Notes: generated by a model not told the origin, from the sequence alone. DNA of 64,000 nt from Desulfosporosinus metallidurans (GCF_001936615.1 NZ_MLBF01000020.1:1-64000), one strand, 5' to 3'; positions 1 through 8,245 are shown, counted from the first letter of the stretch. Numbers and translations: made by a program.

Positions 1-188
1 GTATAACACAAATAGTCGAAATTTCGTATAAATTATTTGCACTGAGCGATATTTTGATGAACAAGGTTGTCTGATTAACGAATATACTTGCGGGCGTGGA
101 ACCTGACAAAATGTTCCTACCATATAATGGATTATATATTGGGAATGAAAGTAAGAAGGAAAAATTCTTTGAATTAGGAGTGATCATT

Positions 189-323
189 ATGGACGGATGG
201 TCTCGTAGGCATAGAAGACGAAACTGGCGCCGCTACCCAGGCTGGATCGTCATCCTACCTGGTAATACAAGAAATTTGAGCATCTGCGCTTTAGGGCGTA
301 GATGCTCAATTCAATCAAATTAA
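189..323 (+). CDS. small arginine-rich peptide (44 aa), unknown function
   Basis: I do not recognise this gene. An AGGAG ribosome site (176-180) lies 8 nt before the ATG at 189, which is why this start is preferred over an earlier in-frame one at 96 that has no ribosome site. The first 20 residues are very rich in arginine and tryptophan (for example RRHRRRNWRRYPGW), so the peptide would be strongly basic. Its last codons run through the hairpin at 278-307, so the 3' end doubles as a terminator-like structure. It could be a short regulatory or nucleic-acid-binding peptide, or a chance reading frame. The good ribosome site is the main support. Confidence 0.35.
   Translation: MDGWSRRHRRRNWRRYPGWIVILPGNTRNLSICALGRRCSIQSN
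278..307 (+). terminator. 12-bp hairpin at the end of the small ORF
   Basis: Arms GAGCATCTGCGC (278-289) and GCGTAGATGCTC (296-307) pair with one G-U wobble around a 6-nt loop. No strong T-run follows on either strand, so termination is possible but not certain. Confidence 0.4.
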
Positions 324-332
324 AATTATCTT

Positions 333-995
333 CTACTTCTTGCTAACAATTTTCTGATAAGCAAAATATGAATAAACTATCGGCACCAACGAAATTACCG
401 CCAAAATAAGGATGAATGCAATTCCGTTAAAATTTATGCCAGTAAAGCTTAGTAAGATATTAATGATGCCCCCAATTACCCATAATGGTGCCGCCAATCT
501 GTGGGTTTTTCTCCATACTTCTTCATTTGCTAAAGTCCAAGGAGTCTTTATTCCAATAAAATAGTTGTGCCTGACCCTACCCATTACATTTCCTAATAAA
601 ATAAAGAGCAGTGAAATCATGATTTGAATAAAAATCGGTCTGTTAACGACAACTCCTGTAGATATAAGAAGAGTAAATACTTCCAGCCCTAGGAAAAATA
701 CCATCAATAAATACTTCTGAAATTGATAAGTTGATTTGAAACTAGCATAGTTTTTACGTTTGGGGTCTATATAGGGAAGAGCTAGAAACATTAAATACAT
801 TCCCAGATTGATCAAGGGGAGACCGAAGGCACCAAATAATTTACTTCCATACCCATTAATTTCTCCTCTTGCGTTCCAATGAATCGGAACTCTGTCGGGA
901 AGCGATGGATAAAAATAGGCCCCTAGGGCAAACCCTAAAATAATAAGAATTATAATTAACCAATCTTTCTTCAAAGTACTACTTATCTTTTCCAT
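333..995 (-). CDS. sdpI: SdpI/DUF1648-family integral membrane protein (immunity-type)
   Basis: A membrane protein of about 220 residues with a first hydrophobic segment followed by the DUF1648 signature (LPDRVPIHWNARGEINGYG), then several more membrane segments and a SdpI-like C-terminal half (GNVMGRVRHNYFIGIKTPWT). In Bacillus subtilis SdpI gives immunity to the SdpC toxin and sequesters the repressor SdpR. The start is placed at the ATG at 995 because AAGGAGGA lies just upstream of it; an in-frame ATG at 1019 has no ribosome site. It overlaps the upstream ArsR-type gene by 17 nt, so the two are translationally coupled, matching the sdpRI arrangement. No toxin gene sdpC is visible in the window, so the immunity role is inferred from family and context. 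Confidence 0.8.
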   Translation of the reverse strand: MEKISSTLKKDWLIIILIILGFALGAYFYPSLPDRVPIHWNARGEINGYGSKLFGAFGLPLINLGMYLMFLALPYIDPKRKNYASFKSTYQFQKYLLMVFFLGLEVFTLLISTGVVVNRPIFIQIMISLLFILLGNVMGRVRHNYFIGIKTPWTLANEEVWRKTHRLAAPLWVIGGIINILLSFTGINFNGIAFILILAVISLVPIVYSYFAYQKIVSKK

Positions 996-1272
996 CTTCA
1001 AGTCCTCCTTCGTTGACATGCGTTGTATTAAAAAACCACTTAATTACCTCTTGGAATACTGTAGTGTTCAGCGAATAATAAATATTTTGCCCCTTTCGTT
1101 CATCCGTTACCAACGAAGCTTGTTTTAAGGCATTAAGATGGTGGGAAATACTCGGCTTAGTCATGTCAAAATGTTCAGCAATTTCTCCAGCAGTCAAATC
1201 TCGATCTTTCAGCAATAAAATAATCTTTCGCCTTGTTGGGTCGGCAAGTGCTTTGAATGGTAGATTAAGCAT
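979..1272 (-). CDS. sdpR: ArsR-family transcriptional regulator (SdpR-like)
   Basis: A 97-residue winged-helix repressor. It begins with the typical FKALADPTRRKIILLL segment, and the recognition region is around MTKPSISHHLNALKQA. There is no obvious cysteine metal-binding motif of the ArsR/SmtB type, which fits the SdpR branch rather than a metal sensor. AGGAGG lies 11 nt upstream of the ATG. It is the first gene of a two-gene unit with the SdpI-like gene and overlaps it. The 21-bp perfect inverted repeat at 1303-1352, just upstream, is the natural candidate for its own operator. In B. subtilis SdpR represses sdpRI and is inhibited by SdpI at the membrane; the same loop is inferred here. Confidence 0.8.
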   Translation of the reverse strand: MLNLPFKALADPTRRKIILLLKDRDLTAGEIAEHFDMTKPSISHHLNALKQASLVTDERKGQNIYYSLNTTVFQEVIKWFFNTTHVNEGGLEDGKDK

Positions 1273-1302
1273 TGAACCATTGTCCTCCTTATATTTATAA
1301 AA

Positions 1303-1352
1303 ATACTTCTATTAGACATTTAGGCAATCGTCTAAATGTCTAATAGAAGTAT
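1303..1352. promoter_or_regulatory. 21-bp perfect inverted repeat upstream of sdpR
   Basis: Arms 1303-1323 and 1332-1352 are perfectly complementary around an 8-nt spacer. The repeat lies 31 nt before the sdpR start. On the minus strand it is followed by TTTTATAAAT, on the plus strand by ACTCTTTTTTT, so it could act as a bidirectional terminator for the gene at 1404-1676, as an SdpR operator, or both. Confidence 0.55.
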
Positions 1353-1403
1353 ACTCTTTTTTTCTACAAATAGAAGTACTTTCTGATCGCGCCTTAGAAA
1401 TAA

Positions 1404-1676
1404 TTAATTGCCAAGTCCGCCTATCAAGATCCGCTGTAAATTGGCATATTTGGCCTCTGCTTGATCTTCATCAATAAACCACAAGAATCCCTGTTCAGAA
1501 GACTCACTGTTAAAGGTATGAATCAAACCTCCAGACAAGGCCCCCTTGCCCCAGGCGACAAAAAACTGAGCTGGAGAATTTACCGGATTAACCCCGGCGC
1601 CAAAATAAATAGGAATCCCGTTAACCTCAGTGTGTTCAAAAACATTGGCCTTAGTCGTTCCACAAGGATTATCCAT
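1404..1676 (-). CDS. hypothetical protein (90 aa)
   Basis: I do not recognise this family. The protein is soluble with no signal peptide or membrane segment, is moderately rich in glycine and aromatic residues (for example IPIYFGAGVNPV and GFLWFIDEDQAEAKYANL), and has a single cysteine at residue 5. A purine-rich AGAAAGGAAGAAG lies just before the ATG. It is followed on its own strand by the 1303-1352 inverted repeat with a T-run, which would serve as a terminator. An overlapping plus-strand frame exists, but this one has the better ribosome site and a more protein-like composition. Confidence 0.55.
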   Translation of the reverse strand: MDNPCGTTKANVFEHTEVNGIPIYFGAGVNPVNSPAQFFVAWGKGALSGGLIHTFNSESSEQGFLWFIDEDQAEAKYANLQRILIGGLGN

Positions 1677-1747
1677 TGCATCTTCTTCCTTTCTCGCAGA
1701 TTAATCTATGTTTCCATACTCAGATGTTCTATTTTGCAATTATTTCC

Positions 1748-1774
1748 TTGCAAATCCTATGTCTATCCTATAAT
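1748..1774 (+). promoter_or_regulatory. possible sigma-A promoter
   Basis: TTGCAA (1748-1753) and TATAAT (1769-1774) with a short 15-bp spacer, reading rightwards toward the terminator at 1797 and the chemoreceptor relic at 1848. Confidence 0.35.
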
Positions 1775-1796
1775 ATAATACAGAATTGGCAACGAG

Positions 1797-1829
1797 GCCT
1801 ACCTGATTTTCGGGTAGGCTATTTTTATT
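1797..1829 (+). terminator. rho-independent terminator
   Basis: GCCTACC (1797-1803) pairs with GGTAGGC (1813-1819), then TATTTTTATTTT follows. It sits about 20 nt after the possible promoter at 1748 and before the chemoreceptor relic, so it might act as an attenuator or simply end a lost transcript. Confidence 0.7.
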
Positions 1830-1847
1830 TTAAGAGGTTTTTTCAAG

Positions 1848-2246
1848 ATGTCATACGACCACCAAATTATTGATACTTCTATCCTGCTTAGTGAGCTTAA
1901 GGATGCTAATCAAGAAATGGGTCAAGTCATCGAATCCATCCGGCAAATCGCTCAGCACACAAACCTTTTATCTCTAAATTCTGCGATCGAAGCGGCGAGA
2001 GCAGGCGAAGCTGGTCGGGGATTTAGCGTAGTAGCGGACGAAGTGATGGCCGTACGAACAGCCGATGTGGCGTATGACATAATCGATAAAATTGATCGAA
2101 ACCTTTTTGAACGCAATTGTGATGCACAAGCATGGTTATTTGAAAAAGAAACTCTCGGCACCAAAATTTATGGTTATGCCCACACGAGAGGTTATAACGC
2201 CTATCAAGGTAAAAACTGGTCTGCGCTTGTCACTGAAACCTTATGA
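1848..2246 (+). pseudogene. methyl-accepting chemotaxis protein relic (two fragments joined)
   Basis: Residues 25-62 or so are the conserved cytoplasmic signalling tip of chemoreceptors ([20 protein letters not shown] and [11 protein letters not shown]). Immediately after this the sequence jumps to a segment of the kind found at the N-terminus of another chemoreceptor or sensor ([19 protein letters not shown]), then jumps again to what looks like the end of a Cache sensor domain ([20 protein letters not shown]). A real receptor has 500-700 residues with the sensor before the signalling domain; here 132 residues carry pieces in the wrong order. This is best read as a decayed remnant of one or two receptor genes with internal deletions. 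The assignment of the second and third pieces is from memory of the family. Confidence 0.7.
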
Positions 2247-2264
2247 CATTGCAAGGTGTGCTAA

Positions 2265-3137
2265 TTATGGTTCCTTAACTACTAAAAAAACTCCGCTGAA
2301 AATTAGCACAGCCCCAATCCAAAACGAAAGCCCCACTTGTTCTCCTAGAAAAAACCATGCTAAGAGGGTCCCTGCAATAGGCTGAAAGAAAAAGAAGAGA
2401 CCTCCACTAGCAGCATCAACCATTTGTAAGCCTTTGTTCCAAAGAAAAAAAGCAGCAGCCGTGGCAACGATACCAAGATATAATACTCCACCCCATATAG
2501 TGGGTTGTGAGAGCGCAAGAATTTGAGTTTGATTTATCTGGGAAAAAACAACTGGGGTTATCACGACTGTCGCTATAGCAATTGCGTATGTTGTAACGAC
2601 TAGTTGGGAATACCCACTTGGAATCCGCTTTACAAGCACAGACATTAAGGCCCAAGTTAGCGCTGCTATGCCTAGGACTATTCCTCCCAGCTGATTTGCC
2701 TTTCCAATATCACCGACTCCTACAATGCATAACACACCGATCATGGCAATAATTGTGGATAGGCCTTTGCGAAATGTGATCTTTTCTTTCAAGATAAAGC
2801 GAGCAAATATTACCATAAACGCAGGGGTTGACGAGGTAATCATCGCCCCCATTTGAGCAGACGAGAGCTTTGTTCCTACAAATTGAGTCCAAATGGATAT
2901 CGCATAACCGATCACACCGATAGCTATAATATTCCCAAAGTCTCGTCTATGAATATGCCAGGATTGGTGAGTGGCAACTCCAATTAGACAAAGGGTGATA
3001 AGAGCTACCACATAACGCAGCCAGACCAATTCAAGCGGCTGAATAACAGTAAGCACGACTTTACTGACGACATACATACCCCCCCAAATTGTAGCTGCCA
3101 GCGCCAAGTAAATCGACCCTAAATGATTCTTTGTCAT
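2265..3137 (-). CDS. EamA/DMT-family transporter
   Basis: A 290-residue protein with about ten membrane segments arranged as two EamA repeats (roughly residues 5-140 and 150-288), the usual length for this drug/metabolite transporter superfamily. The N-terminal segment LALAATIWGGMYVVSKVVL and the second-repeat motif AATAAAFFLWNKGLQMV are typical. GGGAGG lies just upstream of the ATG. Members export amino acids, metabolites or other small molecules; the substrate cannot be read from the sequence. It stands alone between a plus-strand relic and a divergent hypothetical gene. Confidence 0.85.
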   Translation of the reverse strand: MTKNHLGSIYLALAATIWGGMYVVSKVVLTVIQPLELVWLRYVVALITLCLIGVATHQSWHIHRRDFGNIIAIGVIGYAISIWTQFVGTKLSSAQMGAMITSSTPAFMVIFARFILKEKITFRKGLSTIIAMIGVLCIVGVGDIGKANQLGGIVLGIAALTWALMSVLVKRIPSGYSQLVVTTYAIAIATVVITPVVFSQINQTQILALSQPTIWGGVLYLGIVATAAAFFLWNKGLQMVDAASGGLFFFFQPIAGTLLAWFFLGEQVGLSFWIGAVLIFSGVFLVVKEP

Positions 3138-3386
3138 CTATTTCCTCCCATTCGTTTCTATTCTAATTTATCCCCCTTCTACAATTCAATTTTAGATTTG
3201 ATTTTCCTTCCCAAATATCTGAAACAATGAGGTATAAGCCCATAAAAACGTTTTATCGCGTACGCGTCCGAGCACAGCAATTAAGAGAATCGTCACGGGA
3301 GTAAATATTCTGCACCCTTTCTCTTTCTCTTGGGGTTGAACACAAGCATGTGTGTTAAAATGAGAGAAAGGAGGAGTATGATTTAG

Positions 3387-3794
3387 ATGTTTACACAGGC
3401 TTATACCCCTGAACAATCTGCCTTTGGCAAACTTGACAATGGCCGTGACGTCCTCATACTATATGTCAAAGAATTTTGTGAAGAAGTCAAAGTTATCAGA
3501 CGATCGGGCCTATCAAGATATACCTATAACTGGTTTGCAACTGAACACAAAGATGCCTATGTCCTCCAAGTAACCTGGGAAAACGAGGTTCACATTGCGA
3601 TCCGATTTAACCCTCAGCATTTCAGTCTCATTGAAAAATTACTTCAACCAAGGGATGTTATCCTTACCACAACGCCGATTTCCGCACTTATGGAGAAGGC
3701 GGAAAAAAGCAACTATAACTTTCTCGAATTCAGCGAAGTGCTTACGTTCAGCAACTTATCCTTTGCTATTCCTCGTTCAGATTACCAAAACTAA
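3387..3794 (+). CDS. hypothetical protein (135 aa)
   Basis: I do not recognise this protein. It is soluble, with a beta-rich pattern (DVLILYVKEF, YVLQVTWENEVHIAIRFNP) and no signal peptide. A strong AAAGGAGGAG ribosome site lies upstream of the ATG, and a TTGAAC / TTAAAAT promoter-like pair lies about 50 nt upstream. It is monocistronic and ends before the strong hairpin at 3898-3947. The coding assignment is good; the function is unknown. Confidence 0.6.
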   Translation: MFTQAYTPEQSAFGKLDNGRDVLILYVKEFCEEVKVIRRSGLSRYTYNWFATEHKDAYVLQVTWENEVHIAIRFNPQHFSLIEKLLQPRDVILTTTPISALMEKAEKSNYNFLEFSEVLTFSNLSFAIPRSDYQN

Positions 3795-3897
3795 ACAAAT
3801 TCATCTTCCTGGCGACCGGAGTAATAATGTCACAGTCTAATCCGCCATCTTAGATGATCTGTGGTGCATGTAAAGATTCTGACAATCGTTAGCTACT

Positions 3898-3947
3898 GGA
3901 ATAACGCAAAAGATCGAGACCTACTCTCGATCTTTTTGCGTTATTCC
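3898..3947. terminator. long bidirectional terminator
   Basis: A 22-bp stem with one bulged T (3898-3919 with 3925-3947), loop CCTAC, with A-runs and T-runs built into the arms. It ends the plus-strand gene at 3387-3794 and may also stop leftward transcripts from the gene at 4066-5640. Confidence 0.8.
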
Positions 3948-3957
3948 ATTCTAAGAT

Positions 3958-3975
3958 CCCACTTCTAGAAGTGGG
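3958..3975. repeat. 18-bp palindrome CCCACTTCTAGAAGTGGG
   Basis: A perfect palindrome immediately beside the terminator at 3898-3947, followed by GGTTCCACTTT. Palindromes of this kind occur at ends of IS200/IS605-type elements, but no transposase is present here, so it may be a solo end or an unrelated hairpin. Confidence 0.4.
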
Positions 3976-4065
3976 GGTTCCACTTTTCTGCTTCGTTGCG
4001 GATAGAATCTCCCACTCCTTTAAATGGTTTAAAGTAAGCACCAAAGTATAAAGTATTGTTATAGA

Positions 4066-5640
4066 TTAGGCACGAGTTTGCAGTCGTCTCTTAACACTTG
4101 GATAACGGTCAAGATCCGTGTGTGGCAGAAATTTACTGCCGCTGAATTTCTCCATAAAAGCCGTATTGGCATTTAATTCGAAATAGGTAACCTTGGCTGC
4201 AATCCCTTCGGCTTCCAAACGCTTAGAGCGAGATAGAAGCACTTGACGCGCTGCTTCGCCTGAACTATTCCCTAAGCGCACTATTGCAGAACGCGGGAGA
4301 TCGGGATAGAGACCAATTGTAATAGCTGACTCAATCGGCAAATACTGCCCAAATGCCCCAGCAGCATAAAAACAGTTAAGTTCCTGCCAAGCACAGCCTA
4401 CGTTTTCCATTAAAAGATCGGTAGCAGAATTGACTGCCCCTTTGGTGGCCATAAAGTTATTAATATCTATTTGCGTAACAACAATGTCTTTTCCCACCGC
4501 CGATGCTTGGACGGGAACTACGACAAATTCGTCCCTTCCTTTCTGAAAACGAGCAGTCCTATCGATGATCCCATTAAGGAAAAGTTCGGCCAGCGTGTCC
4601 ACCAGGCCAGAGCCACAAATACCACGGGCCGGCATGTCAGCCACTGTAGTATACTGAACCTGTCCCGTCACCGGATCTATGGCTACATGATCCACTGCAC
4701 CCGGTTCGGCCCGCATACCGAAGGCCGTGACGCCGCCTTCCAGAGCTGGACCGGCTGCTCCAGCACAGGCCACAAGCCAGTCTTCATTACCCAGCACAAT
4801 CTCTCCATTTGTGCCGATGTCAACGAAAAGTGAGACATCAGACTGAGTATGCATCCCACTGACCAGGATTCCGCCGATCACATCACCCCCAAGGTAGCTT
4901 CCGATGCTCGGCAGGCAATAGACTGGGGCCAGGGGATGAATGTCAATTCCTAGTTCTACTGCAGAAATCAAACCGGGATTGTTGACAACGGGGGTATAAG
5001 GAGCCCGACAAATCGAAGCGGAGTCTAGGCCCAGTAAAAGGTGAATCATAGTAGTATTGGCCCCAATGGCAGCAGCCGTAATCTTGTCCGTCTCCATTGG
5101 TGAAGGACAAAGACGCCTAATCAAATTATTCAAGGTATCCACAACCGCTTTTTGTAGCCGTGCCAAACCACCTGGCTCGGCAGCATACCGAATACGGCTT
5201 AATATATCCTCGCCCTGAGCAATTTGGCCATTGTAGTCAGCTGCGTGTCTCATAACAGTGCCATCGCACAGATTAATGAGGTATACGACCACAGTAGTTG
5301 TGCCAATGTCGATTGCCAGGCCGTATTGTTCCCTTGTCGTATCTCCCTGTTCTAGGTCAATCAATTTCCAGCTTTGACCAGTGTCTGCTAGGATAGCTGT
5401 GACCTGCCAATCAGCACTGCGACATAGGCTGGGTATCTTGGACATAAGTGACAATGGCACATTGACAGAACCATAGGTGCGTTCCAGAGTTTGACGCACC
5501 TGATCGACATCGGCGCGGTTATCCATTGGGCTCGGCGGATCAAGGGAGAGAAAAACCTTCCGAGAGAGAGGCTCAAGGTTGGCAAGTGTTTTCTGAACCT
5601 GTTCCGACAGAATCACTGGCTTCTCATTAATGTTTGGCAT
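4066..5640 (-). CDS. ASKHA-domain corrinoid-activation protein (RACo-like, ferredoxin domain missing)
   Basis: RACo-type proteins use ATP to reduce inactive Co(II) corrinoid proteins to Co(I) in methyl-transfer pathways. This protein has a middle-domain-like region (about residues 15-100) and a full ASKHA ATPase module: phosphate motif AIDIGTTTVVVYL (about 109-121), second motif FVDIGTNGEIVLG, and the ICGSGLVDTLAELFLNG segment. A normal family member is about 600-640 residues and begins with a [2Fe-2S] plant-type ferredoxin domain. Here the protein starts directly before the middle domain at 524 residues, and there is no cysteine cluster near the N-terminus and no such domain upstream. Electron delivery would need a separate ferredoxin, or the protein plays another role. 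One-carbon/corrinoid genes lie at 14.1-17.7 kb. The gene is monocistronic. Confidence 0.85.
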   Translation of the reverse strand: MPNINEKPVILSEQVQKTLANLEPLSRKVFLSLDPPSPMDNRADVDQVRQTLERTYGSVNVPLSLMSKIPSLCRSADWQVTAILADTGQSWKLIDLEQGDTTREQYGLAIDIGTTTVVVYLINLCDGTVMRHAADYNGQIAQGEDILSRIRYAAEPGGLARLQKAVVDTLNNLIRRLCPSPMETDKITAAAIGANTTMIHLLLGLDSASICRAPYTPVVNNPGLISAVELGIDIHPLAPVYCLPSIGSYLGGDVIGGILVSGMHTQSDVSLFVDIGTNGEIVLGNEDWLVACAGAAGPALEGGVTAFGMRAEPGAVDHVAIDPVTGQVQYTTVADMPARGICGSGLVDTLAELFLNGIIDRTARFQKGRDEFVVVPVQASAVGKDIVVTQIDINNFMATKGAVNSATDLLMENVGCAWQELNCFYAAGAFGQYLPIESAITIGLYPDLPRSAIVRLGNSSGEAARQVLLSRSKRLEAEGIAAKVTYFELNANTAFMEKFSGSKFLPHTDLDRYPSVKRRLQTRA

Positions 5641-5747
5641 TGCGATACCTTCTTTATATTATTTCATATAAACCAAATTTTCTTTCATTTGATTATCTAA
5701 CTATACCACTTGAGTTTAAGCTTGTAACTCTATATCAATGACAAATA

Positions 5748-6524
5748 TTATCTTACTTCTGAAACGGAGAATGAGTACCCCACTTCGTCTCCCTGTTGCT
5801 GACCCTGGATAAAACTTTTTTCTTTAAACGTCACATGATTATCTCGATCAATCAAAAGTACTGTAGATGCTCTCGTTCCATACTCAGTTCCCTCAATAAA
5901 AATGGGAGACAACATCTTTTCTCGTTCTTGACTTATCCCGGTATCGGGCAACTCATTGTCTTGAGCGAATTCCGTATCTACCAACATTTCAAAGAGAAAT
6001 TGGGGTTCAACAACCGTCCTATTCACTAAATAATTCGCTAAGACTTGTTTGCTTTTTTGGACTTTAGGCCAAGGAGTATCCAGAAAATTATTACTAAGCC
6101 CATAAATTCCAGGTCCAAGGACCTTAACGGACGAAGATTGATTGCTGAAATATAATAGACTTGTGGAATCACCGACTAAGAGATTAAATGGATTATAGCA
6201 AGTCCGATTGTTTACAACATCTAACATGTACTGATCGGGGGATTCATTATAGCATAGGAAGTCACTCACTAAACCCCCGCGAGATTGGGCATCCTTGATT
6301 TGCGCAGAAGGATCACGAAAGTTCGTTAGTGCCGCAAAACGGCCCGTTCTCGTAATTCCCATCCAAGTTCCTAACATCTCCAAATCTCTGCCTGCTAAAA
6401 CTAATGGATGGGAATCCCAGAAATGGGCTCGTTCTGTCGGTCGATGATAATACTCATCCCTATTTGCTGCCAGTATTAAGCGATAGTGCGGATGACAATC
6501 ATAGGCAAAAAAGAGCAAACACAT
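5748..6524 (-). CDS. NRDE-family protein (TANGO2-like, Ntn-hydrolase type)
   Basis: The NRDE motif is seen in ILAANRDEYYHRPTERAHFW, which names this family. The start is set at 6524 because translation then begins Met-Cys-Leu-Leu, giving the conserved Cys2 expected as an N-terminal nucleophile, and because GGAGG lies 8 nt before this ATG; an upstream in-frame ATG at 6575 would bury that cysteine. Other conserved stretches are GTWMGITRTGRFAALTNFRD and YGTRASTVLLID. Length 258 residues is normal. Biochemical roles are poorly known; some relatives are linked to haem or lipid handling. The gene follows the tandem GNAT gene with about 50 nt between them, probably in one operon. Confidence 0.85.
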   Translation of the reverse strand: MCLLFFAYDCHPHYRLILAANRDEYYHRPTERAHFWDSHPLVLAGRDLEMLGTWMGITRTGRFAALTNFRDPSAQIKDAQSRGGLVSDFLCYNESPDQYMLDVVNNRTCYNPFNLLVGDSTSLLYFSNQSSSVKVLGPGIYGLSNNFLDTPWPKVQKSKQVLANYLVNRTVVEPQFLFEMLVDTEFAQDNELPDTGISQEREKMLSPIFIEGTEYGTRASTVLLIDRDNHVTFKEKSFIQGQQQGDEVGYSFSVSEVR

Positions 6525-6574
6525 ACCAGAAACCTCCATTCTAACAAAAACTCTGTTGTCCCTTGGTGCACGCA

Positions 6575-7474
6575 TTAATCCACTTTATCCGGGTGAACAG
6601 TTACCGGTAGCTTTTGGCGATAATACTCATAAGCCACCACTATTTTGAAGCCAAATTTTTGGTAAAGGGCTAACGCCTGGGCATTATCGCTATTGACGTC
6701 AAGAGTTATTTCTGTTTTTCCTTTTTGCCATAAACGATCTACGATCAAATGTAGTAGTTCTTCTCCGTATCCCTTGCCCCTATATTCCGGAACGATCCCA
6801 AAGCCAAATATCGACCCTACCTCATCATCTTGATTGGTGGAGCCCAAACCAATCGGGACATTGTTCAAAACGGCAAGGTACTGTTCACGAGTTTCGGATT
6901 CAAAACAATTCTCAATCCGACTTTTTGCATCCTCGTAGGGCTCATCGAAGGTCCTGATACTCGTCTCAATCACCTTTTCAAGGTCCTCTAGCTCAGGCCG
7001 TAATAGCAACAGACGATACACATACGCGCTTCCATTTCGATTTTCAGATCCACCCTGATCTAACCTCATAGAATACTCGGTATGCTCATACTCAGCCTTA
7101 AGGGCATTGATAACCTGTTTACCTGAGTTTGATTGAGTTTCGCAGACAAACAGAATCTCTGGAATGTTGAATTTCCTAAGTTCCTCAACAGCTTTTGCAA
7201 GCAATGCTTTAAAATAACCATTCCTTCTATACTTTGGTAACGTATAGCCTGTAATTTCCGCTTCCTGTTGTGTTGGGATAAACATGGATAGCATACTGAT
7301 TAATTCACGATTTTCATAGAGCAAAAAGACACAATTTATGCAATGATTAAAGTTTAGAGACGAGTCTAAGAACATACTTCCTAGAAGGTTATCATAGTCA
7401 TTACAGATTCTTTCAAGGTTAAGAACCTCATTTAAAACCTTCTCTCCCAAACTCACATACCCTTTAATAAACAT
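6575..7474 (-). CDS. tandem GNAT N-acetyltransferase
   Basis: A 299-residue protein with two GNAT folds. The N-terminal half has a degenerate acetyl-CoA loop (TGYTLPKYRRNGYFKALLAK). The C-terminal half has a clean motif A (GIVPEYRGKGYGEELLHLIV) followed by the expected NAQALALYQKFGFKI segment. Two-domain GNATs of this kind include mycothiol synthase-like and aminoglycoside-type enzymes, but the acceptor substrate cannot be told. It is the first gene of a probable two-gene unit with the NRDE gene. GGAGG precedes the ATG by a short distance. Confidence 0.85.
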   Translation of the reverse strand: MFIKGYVSLGEKVLNEVLNLERICNDYDNLLGSMFLDSSLNFNHCINCVFLLYENRELISMLSMFIPTQQEAEITGYTLPKYRRNGYFKALLAKAVEELRKFNIPEILFVCETQSNSGKQVINALKAEYEHTEYSMRLDQGGSENRNGSAYVYRLLLLRPELEDLEKVIETSIRTFDEPYEDAKSRIENCFESETREQYLAVLNNVPIGLGSTNQDDEVGSIFGFGIVPEYRGKGYGEELLHLIVDRLWQKGKTEITLDVNSDNAQALALYQKFGFKIVVAYEYYRQKLPVTVHPDKVD

Positions 7475-7609
7475 GGATTCCCTCCTTAGATGACACCCAC
7501 ATTTATTATAAGGTTTTTTCAGCTACCTGGACAAGTTTTTTATACCACACTATGATGTAATCAATCTAAATATTTGGTATAATATGAGAGCAAGGGAGGA
7601 TTGATAATT

Positions 7610-8206
7610 ATGCCATTGCCGCAAGAAAAAGGCGAATATTCTTATGCCGATTACCTCACCTGGCCGGAAGGTGAACGATGGGAAATCATTGACGGCATAG
7701 CTTATATGCAAGCTACACCATCTCCTATTCACCAAGAAATATCAATGGGTCTCTCTGCTCAATTTCATCACTACCTTTCAGGTAAGCCCTGCAAAGTCTA
7801 TCCTGCGCCATTCAGTGTTAGATTTCCGAAGGATAACGACAAGAAAAATGAAGATATTAAAAAAGTTTTTGAACCGGATATTTCCATAGTGTGTGACAAA
7901 GCGAAAATTGATAGCAAAGGGTGTAATGGTGCTCCCGATCTGATTGTTGAAATCATGTCACCCTCTTCTGTTAAAATGGACCGATTTACAAAGTTCAATA
8001 GTTATGAAAAAGCAGGAGTGAAAGAATACTGGATTGTAGAACCCGAAGGAAAGCTAGTCAGTGTCTTTGTTCTGCAAGCTGACCAACGATATGGTCGGCC
8101 CGAAGTATATTCTGAAGAGGACAAGATAAACGTTTCAATTTTCCCAGACCTTATCGTTGATTTAGAACCAGTATTTGCAGGCATCGTGCAAGTTGGGGAC
8201 GTATAA
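7610..8206 (+). CDS. Uma2-family (DUF820) PD-(D/E)XK nuclease-fold protein
   Basis: Uma2 proteins share the restriction-endonuclease fold. Visible conserved parts are the N-terminal DYLTWPEGERWEIIDG, the core PDISIVCD and GAPDLIVEIMSPS, and VKEYWIVEPEGKLV, together giving the D...ExK-like active-site layout (D of PDL, E of VEI). The start is placed at ATG 7610 because GGAGG (7595-7599) lies 10 nt upstream; a TTG at 7601 is too close. An extended -10 element (TGGTATAAT) sits upstream at about 7575-7583. A clear paralogue lies at 25922-26506. Cellular role unknown; the family is often multicopy and is usually outside operons, as here. Confidence 0.85.
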   Translation: MPLPQEKGEYSYADYLTWPEGERWEIIDGIAYMQATPSPIHQEISMGLSAQFHHYLSGKPCKVYPAPFSVRFPKDNDKKNEDIKKVFEPDISIVCDKAKIDSKGCNGAPDLIVEIMSPSSVKMDRFTKFNSYEKAGVKEYWIVEPEGKLVSVFVLQADQRYGRPEVYSEEDKINVSIFPDLIVDLEPVFAGIVQVGDV

Positions 8207-8245
8207 AATAAGGCTGGAAGCAAATATCGCTTCCAGCCTTATTTT
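8205..8245. terminator. bidirectional terminator
   Basis: A perfect 17-bp stem (8205-8221 with 8229-8245) around loop AAATATC, overlapping the Uma2 stop codon, with A-run and T-run flanks. It ends the Uma2 gene and possibly the convergent transporter gene. Confidence 0.85.

Noticed and set aside
1461..1778. 105-codon plus-strand frame over the hypothetical gene at 1404-1676
   Set aside because: Lacks a ribosome site and reads through the opposite gene; the minus frame is the better candidate.
3192..3416. 74-codon minus-strand frame upstream of the hypothetical gene at 3387
   Set aside because: Overlaps the promoter and start of the better supported plus-strand gene; no ribosome site.
3958..3975. 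Palindrome as proof of an IS200/IS605 insertion
   Set aside because: No tnpA or tnpB sequence lies nearby and the palindrome alone is not specific.
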